From Streptomyces sp. HUAS CB01 (GTDB taxonomy: Bacteria; Actinomycetota; Actinomycetes; Streptomycetales; Streptomycetaceae): a stretch of DNA of 64,000 nt. Shown piece by piece: positions 9,297 to 17,221 of this stretch. Made by a program: the position numbers and the translations under genes. Numbering within the stretch: the stretch's first letter is position 1; each line of letters starts with the position of its first letter. The DNA lies in contig NZ_CP129137.1 in assembly GCF_030406905.1 (NCBI RefSeq), positions 4,608,001 through 4,672,000 on the forward strand. Direction: 5' to 3'. The notes below the pieces were generated by a model that searched no databases, had not been told where the DNA came from, and worked only from the letters and a program-made list of their open reading frames with translations.

Positions 9297-10127
9297 TCAG
9301 GGAGCGATGGGCAGCGCGCGCTTGTGGCCGGTGGCGCGGTAGCGGCGGACGATCGTGTCGAAGGCGCGTTCGTCGACCGGCTTGCCTTCCAGGAAGTCGT
9401 CGATGTCGTCGTAGGTGACCCCGAGCGCGTCCTCGTCCGCCTTGCCCGGGTCGAGGGTCTCCAGGTCGGCCGTCGGGGTCTTCCACACCAGTTCGGCGGG
9501 CGCGCCCAGCGCGTCCGCGAGGGCGCGCACCCGGCGCTTGGTCAGACCGGTCAGCGGGACCAGGTCGGCGGCGCCGTCGCCGAACTTGGTGAAGAAGCCG
9601 GAGACAGCCTCGGCGGCGTGGTCGGTGCCGACGACGAGCCCGTCGTGCGCCCCCGCCACCGCGTACTGGGCGATCATGCGCTGCCGGGCCTTGATGTTGC
9701 CGTGCACGAAGTCCTGGTGGTGGGCGTCGCGGAAGCTCACCTCGGCGGCCGGCAGGGCGGCGAGCGCGGCATCGCTCGCGGGCTTGATGTCCACGGTCAG
9801 CACGTGGTCGGCCCGGATGAAGGAGAGTGCGAGCTGGGCGTCGTGCTCGTCGGCCTGGACTCCGTAGGGCAGCCGCATCGCGTGGAACCGGGCCTCGTGG
9901 CCGGCCGCCCGGGCCCGCTCCACGGCGAGCTGGCACAGCCGACCGGTGGTGGTGGAGTCGACGCCGCCGCTGATGCCGAGCACGAGGGAGCGCAGACCGG
10001 TGGAGATCAGGCGCTCGGTGAGGAAGGCCACCCGGCGCTCGATCTCGCGCTCCGCGTCGAAGGTCTCGGCGACCTCGAGTTCCCGGGCGATCTCCTGCTG
10101 CAGGGCGATGGACGCCGAACCGCTCAC
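9297..10127 (-). CDS. nadE: NAD+ synthetase, ammonia-dependent type
   Basis: 276-residue cytosolic enzyme that amidates nicotinate adenine dinucleotide to NAD+ with ATP. The ATP pyrophosphatase P-loop SGGVDS is at about 53-58, and [14 protein letters not shown] plus [21 protein letters not shown] are the NadE substrate-binding segments. No nitrilase/glutaminase N-terminal domain is present, so it should use free ammonia (length fits that class). GTG start with AAGGAG. Stand-alone gene. Confidence 0.97.
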   Translation of the reverse strand: MSGSASIALQQEIARELEVAETFDAEREIERRVAFLTERLISTGLRSLVLGISGGVDSTTTGRLCQLAVERARAAGHEARFHAMRLPYGVQADEHDAQLALSFIRADHVLTVDIKPASDAALAALPAAEVSFRDAHHQDFVHGNIKARQRMIAQYAVAGAHDGLVVGTDHAAEAVSGFFTKFGDGAADLVPLTGLTKRRVRALADALGAPAELVWKTPTADLETLDPGKADEDALGVTYDDIDDFLEGKPVDERAFDTIVRRYRATGHKRALPIAP

Positions 10128-10279
10128 GTCTGCTCCTTGCTCCGGTCCACGTGTACTGCTGACGCGCCCACCCTACCCAGGGGGTTACGGCGGAACGGGG
10201 CCGGACGGCCGGGGCCGTGAGGGGTCGGGGTCCGCGAAAACGGGTGGGAGGGCGGTGCGCCGCCGTGCATGATGGCCGT

Positions 10280-10312
10280 ATGACCGACAGACGAAAGGCC
10301 CATGCCGCGTAG
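10280..10312 (+). CDS. Possible 10-codon leader ORF overlapping the next gene
   Basis: ATG at 10280 opens a short frame (MTDRRKAHAA, then TAG) that runs past the start of the unknown gene at 10302 in another frame. The 12 bases ending in this ATG (GATGGCCGTATG) also occur at the start of the aminotransferase gene at 24982, where the ATG is the real start. It may be a leaderless coupling peptide, a chance ORF, or the true N-terminus of the next gene separated by a frameshift. Confidence 0.25.
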   Translation: MTDRRKAHAA

Positions 10313-10730
10313 GGCTCCCTCGCAGGTCGCACGGGACCTGCCACGTGCACCGCGGCCGTACGACGGCAGAGTGGTGATACCCGGCCTCTCGGCCAGGGCG
10401 CTCGCGGGGATCGCCCGGATCGAGCGGAGCCGTTTCCGGCCCGGCGACGCGCACCGGGCGTGGGCGCGATGGCGGGCGATGGCCTACGAGCCCGGCCCGT
10501 GGGTGATGTACGCCGCGCCGGAAGACGACCTCCCCTGCTGCGACCCCTTCACGGGCAGTGACGCCCGGGCGTTCCTGGAGGAGCTGTGCTCCGGCCTCTC
10601 CCGGGGGCCGGCACGCGAGCTCCGCGCTCTGCTCGGACCGCTGGACGCGCGCTTCCTCGCCCGTACGCTCAACGACCCGTTCGCCTCGCCCCGCGACCCG
10701 TGGTGGGACCGCCGGCTCGAAGCCCCGTGA
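10302..10730 (+). CDS. Unknown soluble protein
   Basis: 142 residues, no membrane segment, no signal peptide and no motif I recognise. It is basic and arginine-rich at the N-terminus, then has a mixed core (HRAWARWRAMAYEPGPWVMY) and the acidic LPCCDPFTGSDARAF, followed by a helical C-terminal half ending in NDPFASPRDPWWDRRLE. The amino-acid make-up and codon usage look like a real gene rather than a shadow. The start is uncertain: AAAGG is only 3 bases before the ATG, and a short overlapping ORF lies just upstream. Function unknown. Confidence 0.65.
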   Translation: MPRRAPSQVARDLPRAPRPYDGRVVIPGLSARALAGIARIERSRFRPGDAHRAWARWRAMAYEPGPWVMYAAPEDDLPCCDPFTGSDARAFLEELCSGLSRGPARELRALLGPLDARFLARTLNDPFASPRDPWWDRRLEAP

Positions 10731-10771
10731 GGCGGGCACGACCGGGGTACAGGGCGGGCACCCCGCGCCCG

Positions 10772-10915
10772 TCAGGCCGGGCGCTCCTCCGCGAGGTCGC
10801 GGAGTTCGTCGCGGACACGGCTCACGCAGCGGTGCGGTCCGTGCGGTCCGCGTCGGGGACTGCCGGTGCCGTCGAGGAGACGGACGCCGAGCCGCACCTG
10901 TCCGGCGAGAACCAC
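10772..10915 (-). CDS. Possible small ORF in the gap before the antiporter
   Basis: A 47-codon frame (GTG start) reading VVLAGQVRLGVRLLDG near the N-terminus and RVRDELRDLAEERPA at the C-terminus, a plausible protein-like composition. No ribosome binding site or family recognised; it could be a remnant of a larger gene or chance. It is the only coding candidate in the 270-base gap. Confidence 0.2.
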   Translation of the reverse strand: MVLAGQVRLGVRLLDGTGSPRRGPHGPHRCVSRVRDELRDLAEERPA

Positions 10916-10930
10916 ACCCCGTCCCCCGTG

Positions 10931-10950
10931 CCGGGCATGCTCATGCCCGG
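10931..10950 (-). terminator. Hairpin downstream of the antiporter
   Basis: CCGGGCATG and CATGCCCGG form a 9-bp inverted repeat with a 2-base loop, 52 bases past the antiporter stop. No T tract. A terminator is the simplest reading. Confidence 0.4.
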
Positions 10951-11002
10951 TGCTGTACCGAGCGAGGCCCCACGAAGCCCGGGGCCGCGTTCCCCGCGGT
11001 GC

Positions 11003-12238
11003 TCAGGGGCGGGTGTCGGCCACCGGAGCGGCCGGGGGCCCGGGCTTCGCGGTCCGCCGGGCGTAGAACCGGGCGATCGGCTCGGCGCTCAGTCCGTGGA
11101 GCACGATGCTGAGCATCACGGTGATCACCATCACGCGGGAGACGAAGTCCGCGCTCGGGTCCGGGAGTTCGATGACCGCCAGGGAGCCGAAGACGATGGA
11201 CGTCACCCCTCTCGGTCCCATCCAGCCCAGGAAGAGCTTGTCCGACCTGCTCATCCCGGCGCCGACGAGGACGAGGAGCACGGGGATCATGCGGACCAGG
11301 GTGACGGCGAGGAGCGCGTAGAGAATGACCGTGGCCTGGAACCCGGGCCAGAAGGCGTTGTTGACGATCTGCCCGAAGACGAACCACAGCGCGAGGCTCA
11401 TGAGCGTGACCACGTCGTCGGTGAGCTCCACGGCCGTCTCCGGCAGCTCCCGCACCGCCGGGCCGAAGACGACGCCGGCGATGAAGGAGGCGACGAATCC
11501 GTTCCCTCCGACCGCACTGGAGAAGGTGTACGCCACCAACGGGACGGCCAGCACGCCCAGCCGCATCGCCGACGTCTGCGTCCACCCACGGGCCCACGAC
11601 TTCCGCAGCAGCCAGCCGGTCGTCCAGCCGACGGCGAGTCCGGTGACGAGCGCCCAGCCGGCCGCATCGACGGCCGTCAGCATCGCCTCGCCGTAGTCGG
11701 CGTGCAAGTCGTGCGACTCGACGGCCACCGCGATGCAGAGGAGGAAGACCGGCGAGACGATGCCGTCGTTCAGGCCCCCTTCGACGTTGAGGACCTCACG
11801 CAGTCGGGCGGGGATCCGCTGGTCGCGGACGACGGACGCGGTGGGGGCGAGGTCCAGCGGCACGACGACGGTCGCCAGGACCGCGAGCAGCCACCCGGAC
11901 TGACCGGGGAAGAGGAGGAGTCCGGTCAGGAACGCGGCGCCGAGCGTCAACGGCAGCCCGCCGCCGAGCAGCCGGAGGACGAGCCCCTTCTCACGGCCCA
12001 GGATCCTGCCGGGGACCTCGATGGCGTCGACGAACAGCAGCAGGGCCAGGATGACTTCCACCGCGTGCTCGAACACGGTCGTCTCGAGCTCGAAACGCAG
12101 CGGAGGGTTCGAGCTGGCGGTGAGGGCGATGCCCGCCGCCATCATCGCGATGGGCGCGGTGATGCTCCAGCGCGAAAGCCTGAGGGCCAACAGCGACCAG
12201 ATGAAGAGAATTCCCGCGATGACCGTGACGGCAAGCAT
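11003..12238 (-). CDS. Cation/proton antiporter (CPA1, NhaP-like)
   Basis: 411-residue membrane protein with 12-13 predicted helices, exchanging Na+ or K+ for H+. The segment LLFVDAIEVPGRIL, the central DLAPTASVVRDQRIPARLREVLNVEGGLNDGI region, which carries the Asp/Glu-rich ion-binding signature of NhaP-type antiporters (GGLND), and HGLSAEPIARFY near the C-terminus support this. No cytosolic C-terminal regulatory domain is present. The minus-strand frame is open for another 1.1 kb upstream, but codon usage and homology start at the ATG at 12238, with GGGGG before it. Divergent from the monooxygenase across a 595-bp gap. Confidence 0.9.
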   Translation of the reverse strand: MLAVTVIAGILFIWSLLALRLSRWSITAPIAMMAAGIALTASSNPPLRFELETTVFEHAVEVILALLLFVDAIEVPGRILGREKGLVLRLLGGGLPLTLGAAFLTGLLLFPGQSGWLLAVLATVVVPLDLAPTASVVRDQRIPARLREVLNVEGGLNDGIVSPVFLLCIAVAVESHDLHADYGEAMLTAVDAAGWALVTGLAVGWTTGWLLRKSWARGWTQTSAMRLGVLAVPLVAYTFSSAVGGNGFVASFIAGVVFGPAVRELPETAVELTDDVVTLMSLALWFVFGQIVNNAFWPGFQATVILYALLAVTLVRMIPVLLVLVGAGMSRSDKLFLGWMGPRGVTSIVFGSLAVIELPDPSADFVSRVMVITVMLSIVLHGLSAEPIARFYARRTAKPGPPAAPVADTRP

Positions 12239-12472
12239 GCGACCCCCGCTTTCCGTTCTCGACCTCGCGTCGTCGGGTTCGGAAACCGAGCTTAGGCCGA
12301 TCGCTTTCCGCGGCCACGGCCGACGGCGCCGGGGAATGGGGCCTTTGCGTTCCGCGCGGTGAGGTGAATGTTCGGGATTCGCACGCGCTTGGGTATGAAG
12401 TCGTGTGCGTGGAAGAGGAATTGACGGGGGAAAGGGGGAGGGGATTCCCGTGGATGCCGGCGAGCCGGCGGT
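12239..12472. other. Divergent intergenic region, left part
   Basis: Part of the 595-bp gap between the antiporter and the monooxygenase. It is less GC-rich than its surroundings around 12300-12440, fitting promoter DNA for both genes, but I cannot place a hexamer pair with confidence. I see no gene on either strand. Confidence 0.5.
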
Positions 12473-12526
12473 ACTCCGGCGAGTACGGACACTCCGGCGA
12501 GTACGGACACTCCTGCGCGTATGGAC
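12473..12526. repeat. 18-bp tandem repeat, three copies
   Basis: Two perfect copies of ACTCCGGCGAGTACGGAC followed by a third (ACTCCTGCGCGTATGGAC) with four substitutions, head to tail with no spacer. The unit is a multiple of three, and one minus-strand frame reads CPYSPE repeats, but that frame has no support as a gene. It lies between divergent genes, about 300 bp before the monooxygenase start. Confidence 0.9.
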
Positions 12527-12833
12527 ACCTTGCGCGCACGGATCCCGCGCGAGTTCGGAGACCCCCGCGAGCACGAAGGCGGGCCCGCGTCCGTACGCAT
12601 GCCCGGAAGCCCTTCGCACGGGCCCGGGACCTCGCGCCGCGGCTGCGTCAGGACGGGGCGCCAGGAGCGCGACACGCTCCGTCCACCGGTGGCCCCGGAG
12701 TCGACCCGTACACCGGCAGGAAGCTCCCGACCTGCGCGGACGAGATCTCTCCGCAGGACCGAGTCGCCGGACCCGGCCCGGCGGCCGACCATGGAGGGAC
12801 AGCGCAGCCGGGGCTCTCGGTGGGGAGACGCCA

Positions 12834-14606
12834 GTGGTGGACACCGATGTACTGATCGTGGGTGCCGGTCCGGTGGGACTGACCGCGGCGGCGGAACTGC
12901 GGCGCCACGGGGCGGACTGCCGCATCATCGACCGGCTCCCGGCCCGGCTTCCGTACGCCAAGGCCGTGGGGATCCAGCCCCGGACGCTGGAGATCTGGGA
13001 CCGGATGGGCATGGTCCGCGAAGCCATGGACGCCGCCGTGCCGATGCGCGGCCAGCTGGTGTACGCCGACGGCGGCGAGCCGATGCGCATCGACCTGCGG
13101 CTCCCGCCGGACGTCCCGTACGGCTTCGCCGCGCTGCCGCAGTACGAGACCGAGCGCGTCATCGAGGAGCACCTCGCCCGGTTCGGCACAGGGATCGAGC
13201 GCGGAACGGAGCTGGTCTCGTTCAAGCAGGACACGGACGGGGTCATCAGCCGGATCGTCACGGTCGACGGAGGCGAGGAGGAGGTCCGGTCCCAGTTCCT
13301 CGTCGGCTGCGACGGCGCCCACAGCATCGTCCGCAAGACGCTCGGACTGGCCTTCGAAGGAGCGGCCTTCCCGGAGGAGTACATGCTCGCGGACGTGGAG
13401 GTCGACTGGGGCCTGCCGCCGGGCTACGGCGTGCGCGCCATGCACCACGGCGACGACGGAGCCGTCGACGACCTGCTCGTCTGCATCCCGCTGCCCGGAC
13501 GCGGCCGCTACCGCATGTCCATGCTGGTCCCGCCGGAACTCTCCGCCGTCCGGCGGGACGCGGGGGAGCAGGACACCGGGGACGGCGTCGCGCACGGCCT
13601 GGAGACCGGGCAGCGGGCGCCCGGCATCGAGCACATCCAGGCCGTCATCGACCGCCTCTCTCCGGAGCCCACCACGGCGTCGGCCATGCGCTGGTCCTCC
13701 GTCTTCCGCATCAGCCACCGCCTGGTGGACAAGTACGCGGACGGCCGGGTCTTCATCGCCGGCGACGCCGCGCACATCCACCCGCCGACGGGCGCCCAGG
13801 GCATGAACACCGGTATCCAGGACGCCTGCAACCTCGCCTGGAAACTGGCTCTCACCGTGCGGGGCGCCGCGCATCCCCGGCTGCTCGACAGCTACGACGC
13901 CGAGCGTCGGCCCATCGGCGAGGAGGTCGTCGGGCGCACGGTCCGGCACGCCTCGGAGGGCGTCCAGGCCGACCCCGACGACTACACGACCGTGATGCTG
14001 CGGGAGGCCCAGTTGCTCGTCGCCTACCCGGACAGCCCCGTCGTGGGCCCGCGCACCCCGGGCCTGGAGGGACCTGGCGCCGGCGACCGGGCACCCGACT
14101 GCGGCGGCCTCACCGGTGGCATCGCCGCCGTTCCCCTGCGGCTCTACGACCTGCTGCGCGACCGCGGCCATGTGCTCCTGCTCCACGCCGACTCGGCCGC
14201 CGCGCTCGGCGTGTGCGGCGAAATCGCCGCCGCCGTACGTCATCTGACGGACGGGCAGGCGGCGGTCCTGGTGGTTCTCGCCCCGGACGCGGGCACGGTG
14301 ACCGATACGGCGACCGGCGCGGGTACGGACGTGGACGCGGACACCTCCGAGCCCGGGGCCGAGGCGGCCGGCCCCGCCGCCGGTGACGCCACCGAGTCCG
14401 TGGCCTACGCGACGGACGGGGACGGGCGGCACCTGCCCGCCTTCCTCGACAGCCGGGACGAGTTCGCCCGCGTGTACCGCACGACGGGCGCGACGGCGTT
14501 CCTCGTACGGCCGGACGGCTACCTGGGCGCGCGCGTGGCACCGTTGACCGGTCCCGGCGCGGTCGCCGCGCTGTCCGAGGAGCTGGCGCGGGTCTTCCGG
14601 CTGTAG
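12834..14606 (+). CDS. FAD-dependent aromatic monooxygenase (class A, PheA/TfdB-like)
   Basis: 590-residue flavoprotein hydroxylase using NAD(P)H and O2, likely on a phenolic or polyketide-type substrate. Domains: FAD dinucleotide fold with GAGPVG at 10-15; DG motif (GCDGAHSIVRK) near 158-168; FAD ribityl motif GDAAHIHPPTGAQGMNTG from about 310; C-terminal thioredoxin-like domain (~430-590), usual for this branch. That C-terminal domain holds an unusual Asp/Gly/Thr/Ala-rich insert around 485-520 (TVTDTATGAGTDVDADTS). Start at the GTG after GGGGAG; a second GTG follows at once. The substrate is unknown; antibiotic-inactivating enzymes also belong here. Confidence 0.9.
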   Translation: MVDTDVLIVGAGPVGLTAAAELRRHGADCRIIDRLPARLPYAKAVGIQPRTLEIWDRMGMVREAMDAAVPMRGQLVYADGGEPMRIDLRLPPDVPYGFAALPQYETERVIEEHLARFGTGIERGTELVSFKQDTDGVISRIVTVDGGEEEVRSQFLVGCDGAHSIVRKTLGLAFEGAAFPEEYMLADVEVDWGLPPGYGVRAMHHGDDGAVDDLLVCIPLPGRGRYRMSMLVPPELSAVRRDAGEQDTGDGVAHGLETGQRAPGIEHIQAVIDRLSPEPTTASAMRWSSVFRISHRLVDKYADGRVFIAGDAAHIHPPTGAQGMNTGIQDACNLAWKLALTVRGAAHPRLLDSYDAERRPIGEEVVGRTVRHASEGVQADPDDYTTVMLREAQLLVAYPDSPVVGPRTPGLEGPGAGDRAPDCGGLTGGIAAVPLRLYDLLRDRGHVLLLHADSAAALGVCGEIAAAVRHLTDGQAAVLVVLAPDAGTVTDTATGAGTDVDADTSEPGAEAAGPAAGDATESVAYATDGDGRHLPAFLDSRDEFARVYRTTGATAFLVRPDGYLGARVAPLTGPGAVAALSEELARVFRL

Positions 14607-14748
14607 ACGCGGACCGACCGCATCACACGCCCACCGCCGGGCCGCACGAGCGGACGACCGGCCAGAACGCGCCCCCGGCTGTCCGGATGAACGCCCCCGG
14701 CCGCACGACCGCCCGGCCCCACCCGGCCGCACGACCGCCCCCCGGGCG

Positions 14749-15600
14749 TTACGACCCTCCCGCCCCGTGCCCGGCCGCCGCGTCCGGCGCCCGGCCCCGC
14801 CTGCCCTGGTCCGCTCCCACGTTCGGCGGCGTGGGGATCCGGTTCCCGAAGAAGTCGCGGACGACCCCCTCGGCGACCGGCAGGCCCGCGCCGATCGCGG
14901 GCGAGCCCGGGCGCGGCCTGCGGCCCCAGGTGGAGGAGGTGCCGATGGCGGTCCGGTCGACACGGCGACGGCCGAGTCCTCGATCCGTACGCCGTCGAAG
15001 CGGGTCGGTACGACGACGGCCGAGCCGGGGAGGAGAGGATGCCGCCGCCGGGGTCGGGGTCCTTGAAGTCGGCACCGTTGACGTCGTGCACGTCCACGCC
15101 GGGCACGACGTCGTGCCGGCCGACCCCGTGGTCGGTGCGCCGGACGAGCAGACCCGCGCGCCGGTCGGTGGTGGTCGGCGCGTCGGTGTTGGAGAGGTAG
15201 GTCGCGCAGGTCCCAGCCCTCGACGTTGAGCAGCAGCACGGCGGCCCGGGCGCCGCCGCCGTCGGTTCGGGGTTTCGCGCCCCCGCCGTACGCGCCGACC
15301 GAGATCGGCCGAGCGGCGGTACCGGAGCCGGTGGGGGCCAGGACCCCGGTGCAGGTCCGGCCGCGCCGCAGCAGGAGCCGGTCACCGGGTCCGCAGGTGC
15401 GCGAGGCCTTGGCGAGACTGCGCCGGGGGCGGTCGCCGCTGGTTCCGGGGGACGTGTCGCCGCCTGGAGACGGTCCGGGTAGTAGGTGGTTCCGGACGCC
15501 CGCGGGCCGCCGCCGCCGCCGGGAGCGGGACCGTCGCCGTCAGCGACGCCACGTGGGCCGCCGCCGCGGCCGTCTTGGTGCGTGTCAGGGTGAGGGCCAT
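14749..15600 (-). pseudogene. Degraded secreted parallel beta-helix protein, multiple frameshifts and internal deletion
   Basis: Pieces of one protein lie in order but in alternating minus-strand frames: a signal peptide (MALTLTRTKTAAAAAHVASL) from 15600; TTYYPD near 15490; SLAKASRT...GDRLLLRRGRTCTGVLAPTGSG and VLLLNVEGWDLRDL to ~15205; SNTDAPTTTDRRAGLLVRR and GVDVHDVNGADFKDPDPGGG to ~15030; RFDGVRIEDS; then DRTAIGTSSTWGRRP fused to the C-terminal RPGSPAIGAGLP...DFFGNRIPTPPNVGADQG. At least five frame changes are needed. The jump from the STWGRR region straight to the DFFGN tail suggests that most of the helix coils are deleted. Intact relatives are right-handed beta-helix proteins secreted by Streptomyces, probably carbohydrate-active. 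It cannot make a full product. Confidence 0.85.
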
Positions 15601-15700
15601 GCCGCGGAGCCGCGGAACGTGGCCATGGCCCCCGTGCGAGCCATGGACATCACTGCGCGGTGCTTGGACCCGGCGAAGCGGAGTCCGCCGGGACGGCGGA

Positions 15701-16159
15701 TCAGTAGGGGCCGTTCACATTGTCGATGGACCCGTAGCGCTTGGCCGCGTAATTGCACGCCGCCGTGATATTCGCAATTGGGTCATAAATGTCCCACGAG
15801 GTGCCGTCTACGTGGTATGTCCGAAATGTGGGGTCAATGACCTGCATGAGCCCCTTGGACGGAATGCCCTTTTGGGCATTCGAATCCCAGAGGTTGATCG
15901 CGTAGAGATCGCCGCTCGATTCGCGCATCAGGTTGCGGCGGATCCCCTCGTAGCTGCCGGGAATTCCCTTGGCCTTCATGACCATCAGGGAGTGCTTGAT
16001 CCAGCCGTCGATCCGGTGTGCGCTGGCGGGGGCCGCGGAGGCCTCGGTAGGTGCTACGGCCGTGGTCACACCGGTTGCGACGGTGGCCGCGGCGACGCCG
16101 CCCACGAGGTACTTGGCGATCTTGGACGTGGCTCGCCGGGGAAGCAGGGAAAGCTGCAT
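15701..16159 (-). CDS. Small secreted SLT-type lytic transglycosylase
   Basis: 152 residues. Signal peptide 1-42 (positively charged start, hydrophobic stretch GGVAAATVATGVTTAV, cleavage near ASA-AP). The mature domain is a Gly/SLT lysozyme-like fold: MRESSGD carries the catalytic Glu at about residue 80, followed by NLWDSNAQKGIPSKGLMQVI and the C-terminal NITAACNYAAKRYGSIDNV. It should cleave peptidoglycan glycan strands outside the cell. A GAAAGGGCG site precedes the ATG. Intact, although both flanking genes are pseudogenes. The unusually AT-rich codons (for example in IDNVNGPY) stand out against its neighbours. Confidence 0.93.
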   Translation of the reverse strand: MQLSLLPRRATSKIAKYLVGGVAAATVATGVTTAVAPTEASAAPASAHRIDGWIKHSLMVMKAKGIPGSYEGIRRNLMRESSGDLYAINLWDSNAQKGIPSKGLMQVIDPTFRTYHVDGTSWDIYDPIANITAACNYAAKRYGSIDNVNGPY

Positions 16160-16507
16160 GACGCCGCCCTTTCACATGAATCTTGGGGTTCTGATCCCAT
16201 GCAAGGCGGTTAATCGGGAATGGGGATTTCCGCCGGGGTTTTCAGCATCCGAGTGAAGGCAGGCGACGGCAAGAGGCATTTCTGTGATTGGCGCCACAAG
16301 GGGAATAAATACGGGGTAAAGTGGGATGTGGTTCCCGTCACGTGGCACTTCGGGCGGGGGTGTCGAAGCAGTGACCCGGCCGGTGAGGTTGCCGGTGTGT
16401 ACGCAGCAATTCCCGCCGCGGGCGGTGCGGCGACGAGGTCGGAATTCCGGAGGTCCGCCGACGGAAGGAGGGGCTCCGGGTCACAACACGCCTTTCGTGT
16501 CAGGCTG
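16160..16507. other. Long upstream region of the transglycosylase
   Basis: About 350 bases without a gene, noticeably less GC-rich near 16180-16340 than the surroundings. It should hold the transglycosylase promoter and leader. I looked for a cyclic di-AMP (ydaO) riboswitch, common before actinomycete cell-wall hydrolases, and could not recognise its conserved core. Confidence 0.5.
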
Positions 16508-16517
16508 GTGACGTCAC
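16508..16517. promoter_or_regulatory. Perfect 10-bp palindrome, possible operator
   Basis: GTGACGTCAC is a perfect palindrome 350 bases before the transglycosylase start. It resembles a CREB/CRP-like half-site pair but there is no further support. Confidence 0.25.
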
Positions 16518-16564
16518 ATCAGTGATGCGCCGTCGGATCCGGCCGAACGCATCCGTCCGGCAGG

Positions 16565-16717
16565 GATCAAGCCGTCTCGGCGGTGATCAAGCGCACCGGG
16601 CTGCGATCAAGAACCCAAGCAGTGATCAAGAATCCAAGCGGTGATCCATTGCGGCCGAGATCAAGCGCCTCGGCGGTGACCGACCGCGCTGCCGCGGTGA
16701 TCAATCGGCCAGGCGGA
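16565..16717. repeat. Degenerate tandem array of GATCAAG units with ~20-bp period
   Basis: GATCAA(G/T) occurs at 16565, 16585, 16605, 16624, 16659 and 16699, with decayed copies at 16643 (GATCCA) and 16678 (GACCGA). Spacings are 20, 20, 19, 19, 16, 19 and 21 bases, about two helical turns. Most units end in GCGGT just before the next GATCA, so the full unit is about GATCAAGCGNNNCGGGCGGT. The last copy overlaps the stop codon of the adjoining GyrI-like pseudogene. No spacers, so not CRISPR. Confidence 0.85.
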
Positions 16718-17128
16718 AGGCCGGCACCGTCTCCCACCTCTCCATGTGCGGCTCGACGCGCGGATCGGTGAGGTACGACGCGATGCGGCAGCCCCAGTGC
16801 TCCGCCCCGTCGGGCCCCGGCGTCATGTCCCGCTCCGTGCGTCAGCGTCCCGTAGCGGCCCGCCGGGAGGATGCCGACGGCGATGTCGCCCTCGGGTGCC
16901 GGCACGGAGAGCACGGGGACGCCCGTCTCGCCGTTCGACTCGCCGGCCATGTCGACGGTGTGGAAGCGGAAGAACGGGGCCCTGCCGGAGCGGTGCCGTG
17001 CGAGGCCGGCCGAAGATCTCGGGCAGGCGTCCGCGATGACGGCGAAGCCGGACGGAACGCCTGACGGCAACGCAGGTCTGCTCGGGCCGTTCCACGACGG
17101 TGGGGTGCTGGTGCGCGGTTTCCCTCAT
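16701..17128 (-). pseudogene. Degraded GyrI-like effector-binding domain protein
   Basis: Minus-strand fragments of one small protein in three frames: MRETAHQHPTVVERPEQT and CVAVRRSVR from 17128; GFAVIADA near 17045; LPEIFGR; APFFRFHTVDMAGESNGETG and GDIAVGILPAGRYGTLTHG; then, after a gap where ~25 residues are missing, GAEHWGCRIASYLTDPRVEP and HMERWETVPAFRLAD with stop at 16701. This order matches stand-alone GyrI/AraC effector-binding proteins, which bind small molecules or DNA gyrase. At least four frame changes and one deletion, so not functional. The 3' end runs straight into the GATCAAG array. Confidence 0.75.
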
Positions 17129-17221
17129 GCCACGGCGGACCGCGGCGGCCGGGGTTCAACGGTCCCCGTCATCCGCGGAGCCGTCATCGGCCGCGCCACG
17201 TCATCTGCCGTGCCGGCGGGG

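Noticed and set aside
12834..14606. Rifampicin monooxygenase with its inverted-repeat upstream element
   Set aside because: N-terminus and length fit the broader aromatic hydroxylase group better, and I saw no convincing associated element.
16160..16507. Cyclic di-AMP riboswitch before the transglycosylase
   Set aside because: Looked for the conserved ydaO core on the minus strand and could not identify it.
16565..16717. CRISPR array
   Set aside because: Units are short, degenerate and directly adjacent with no spacers, and no cas genes are near.
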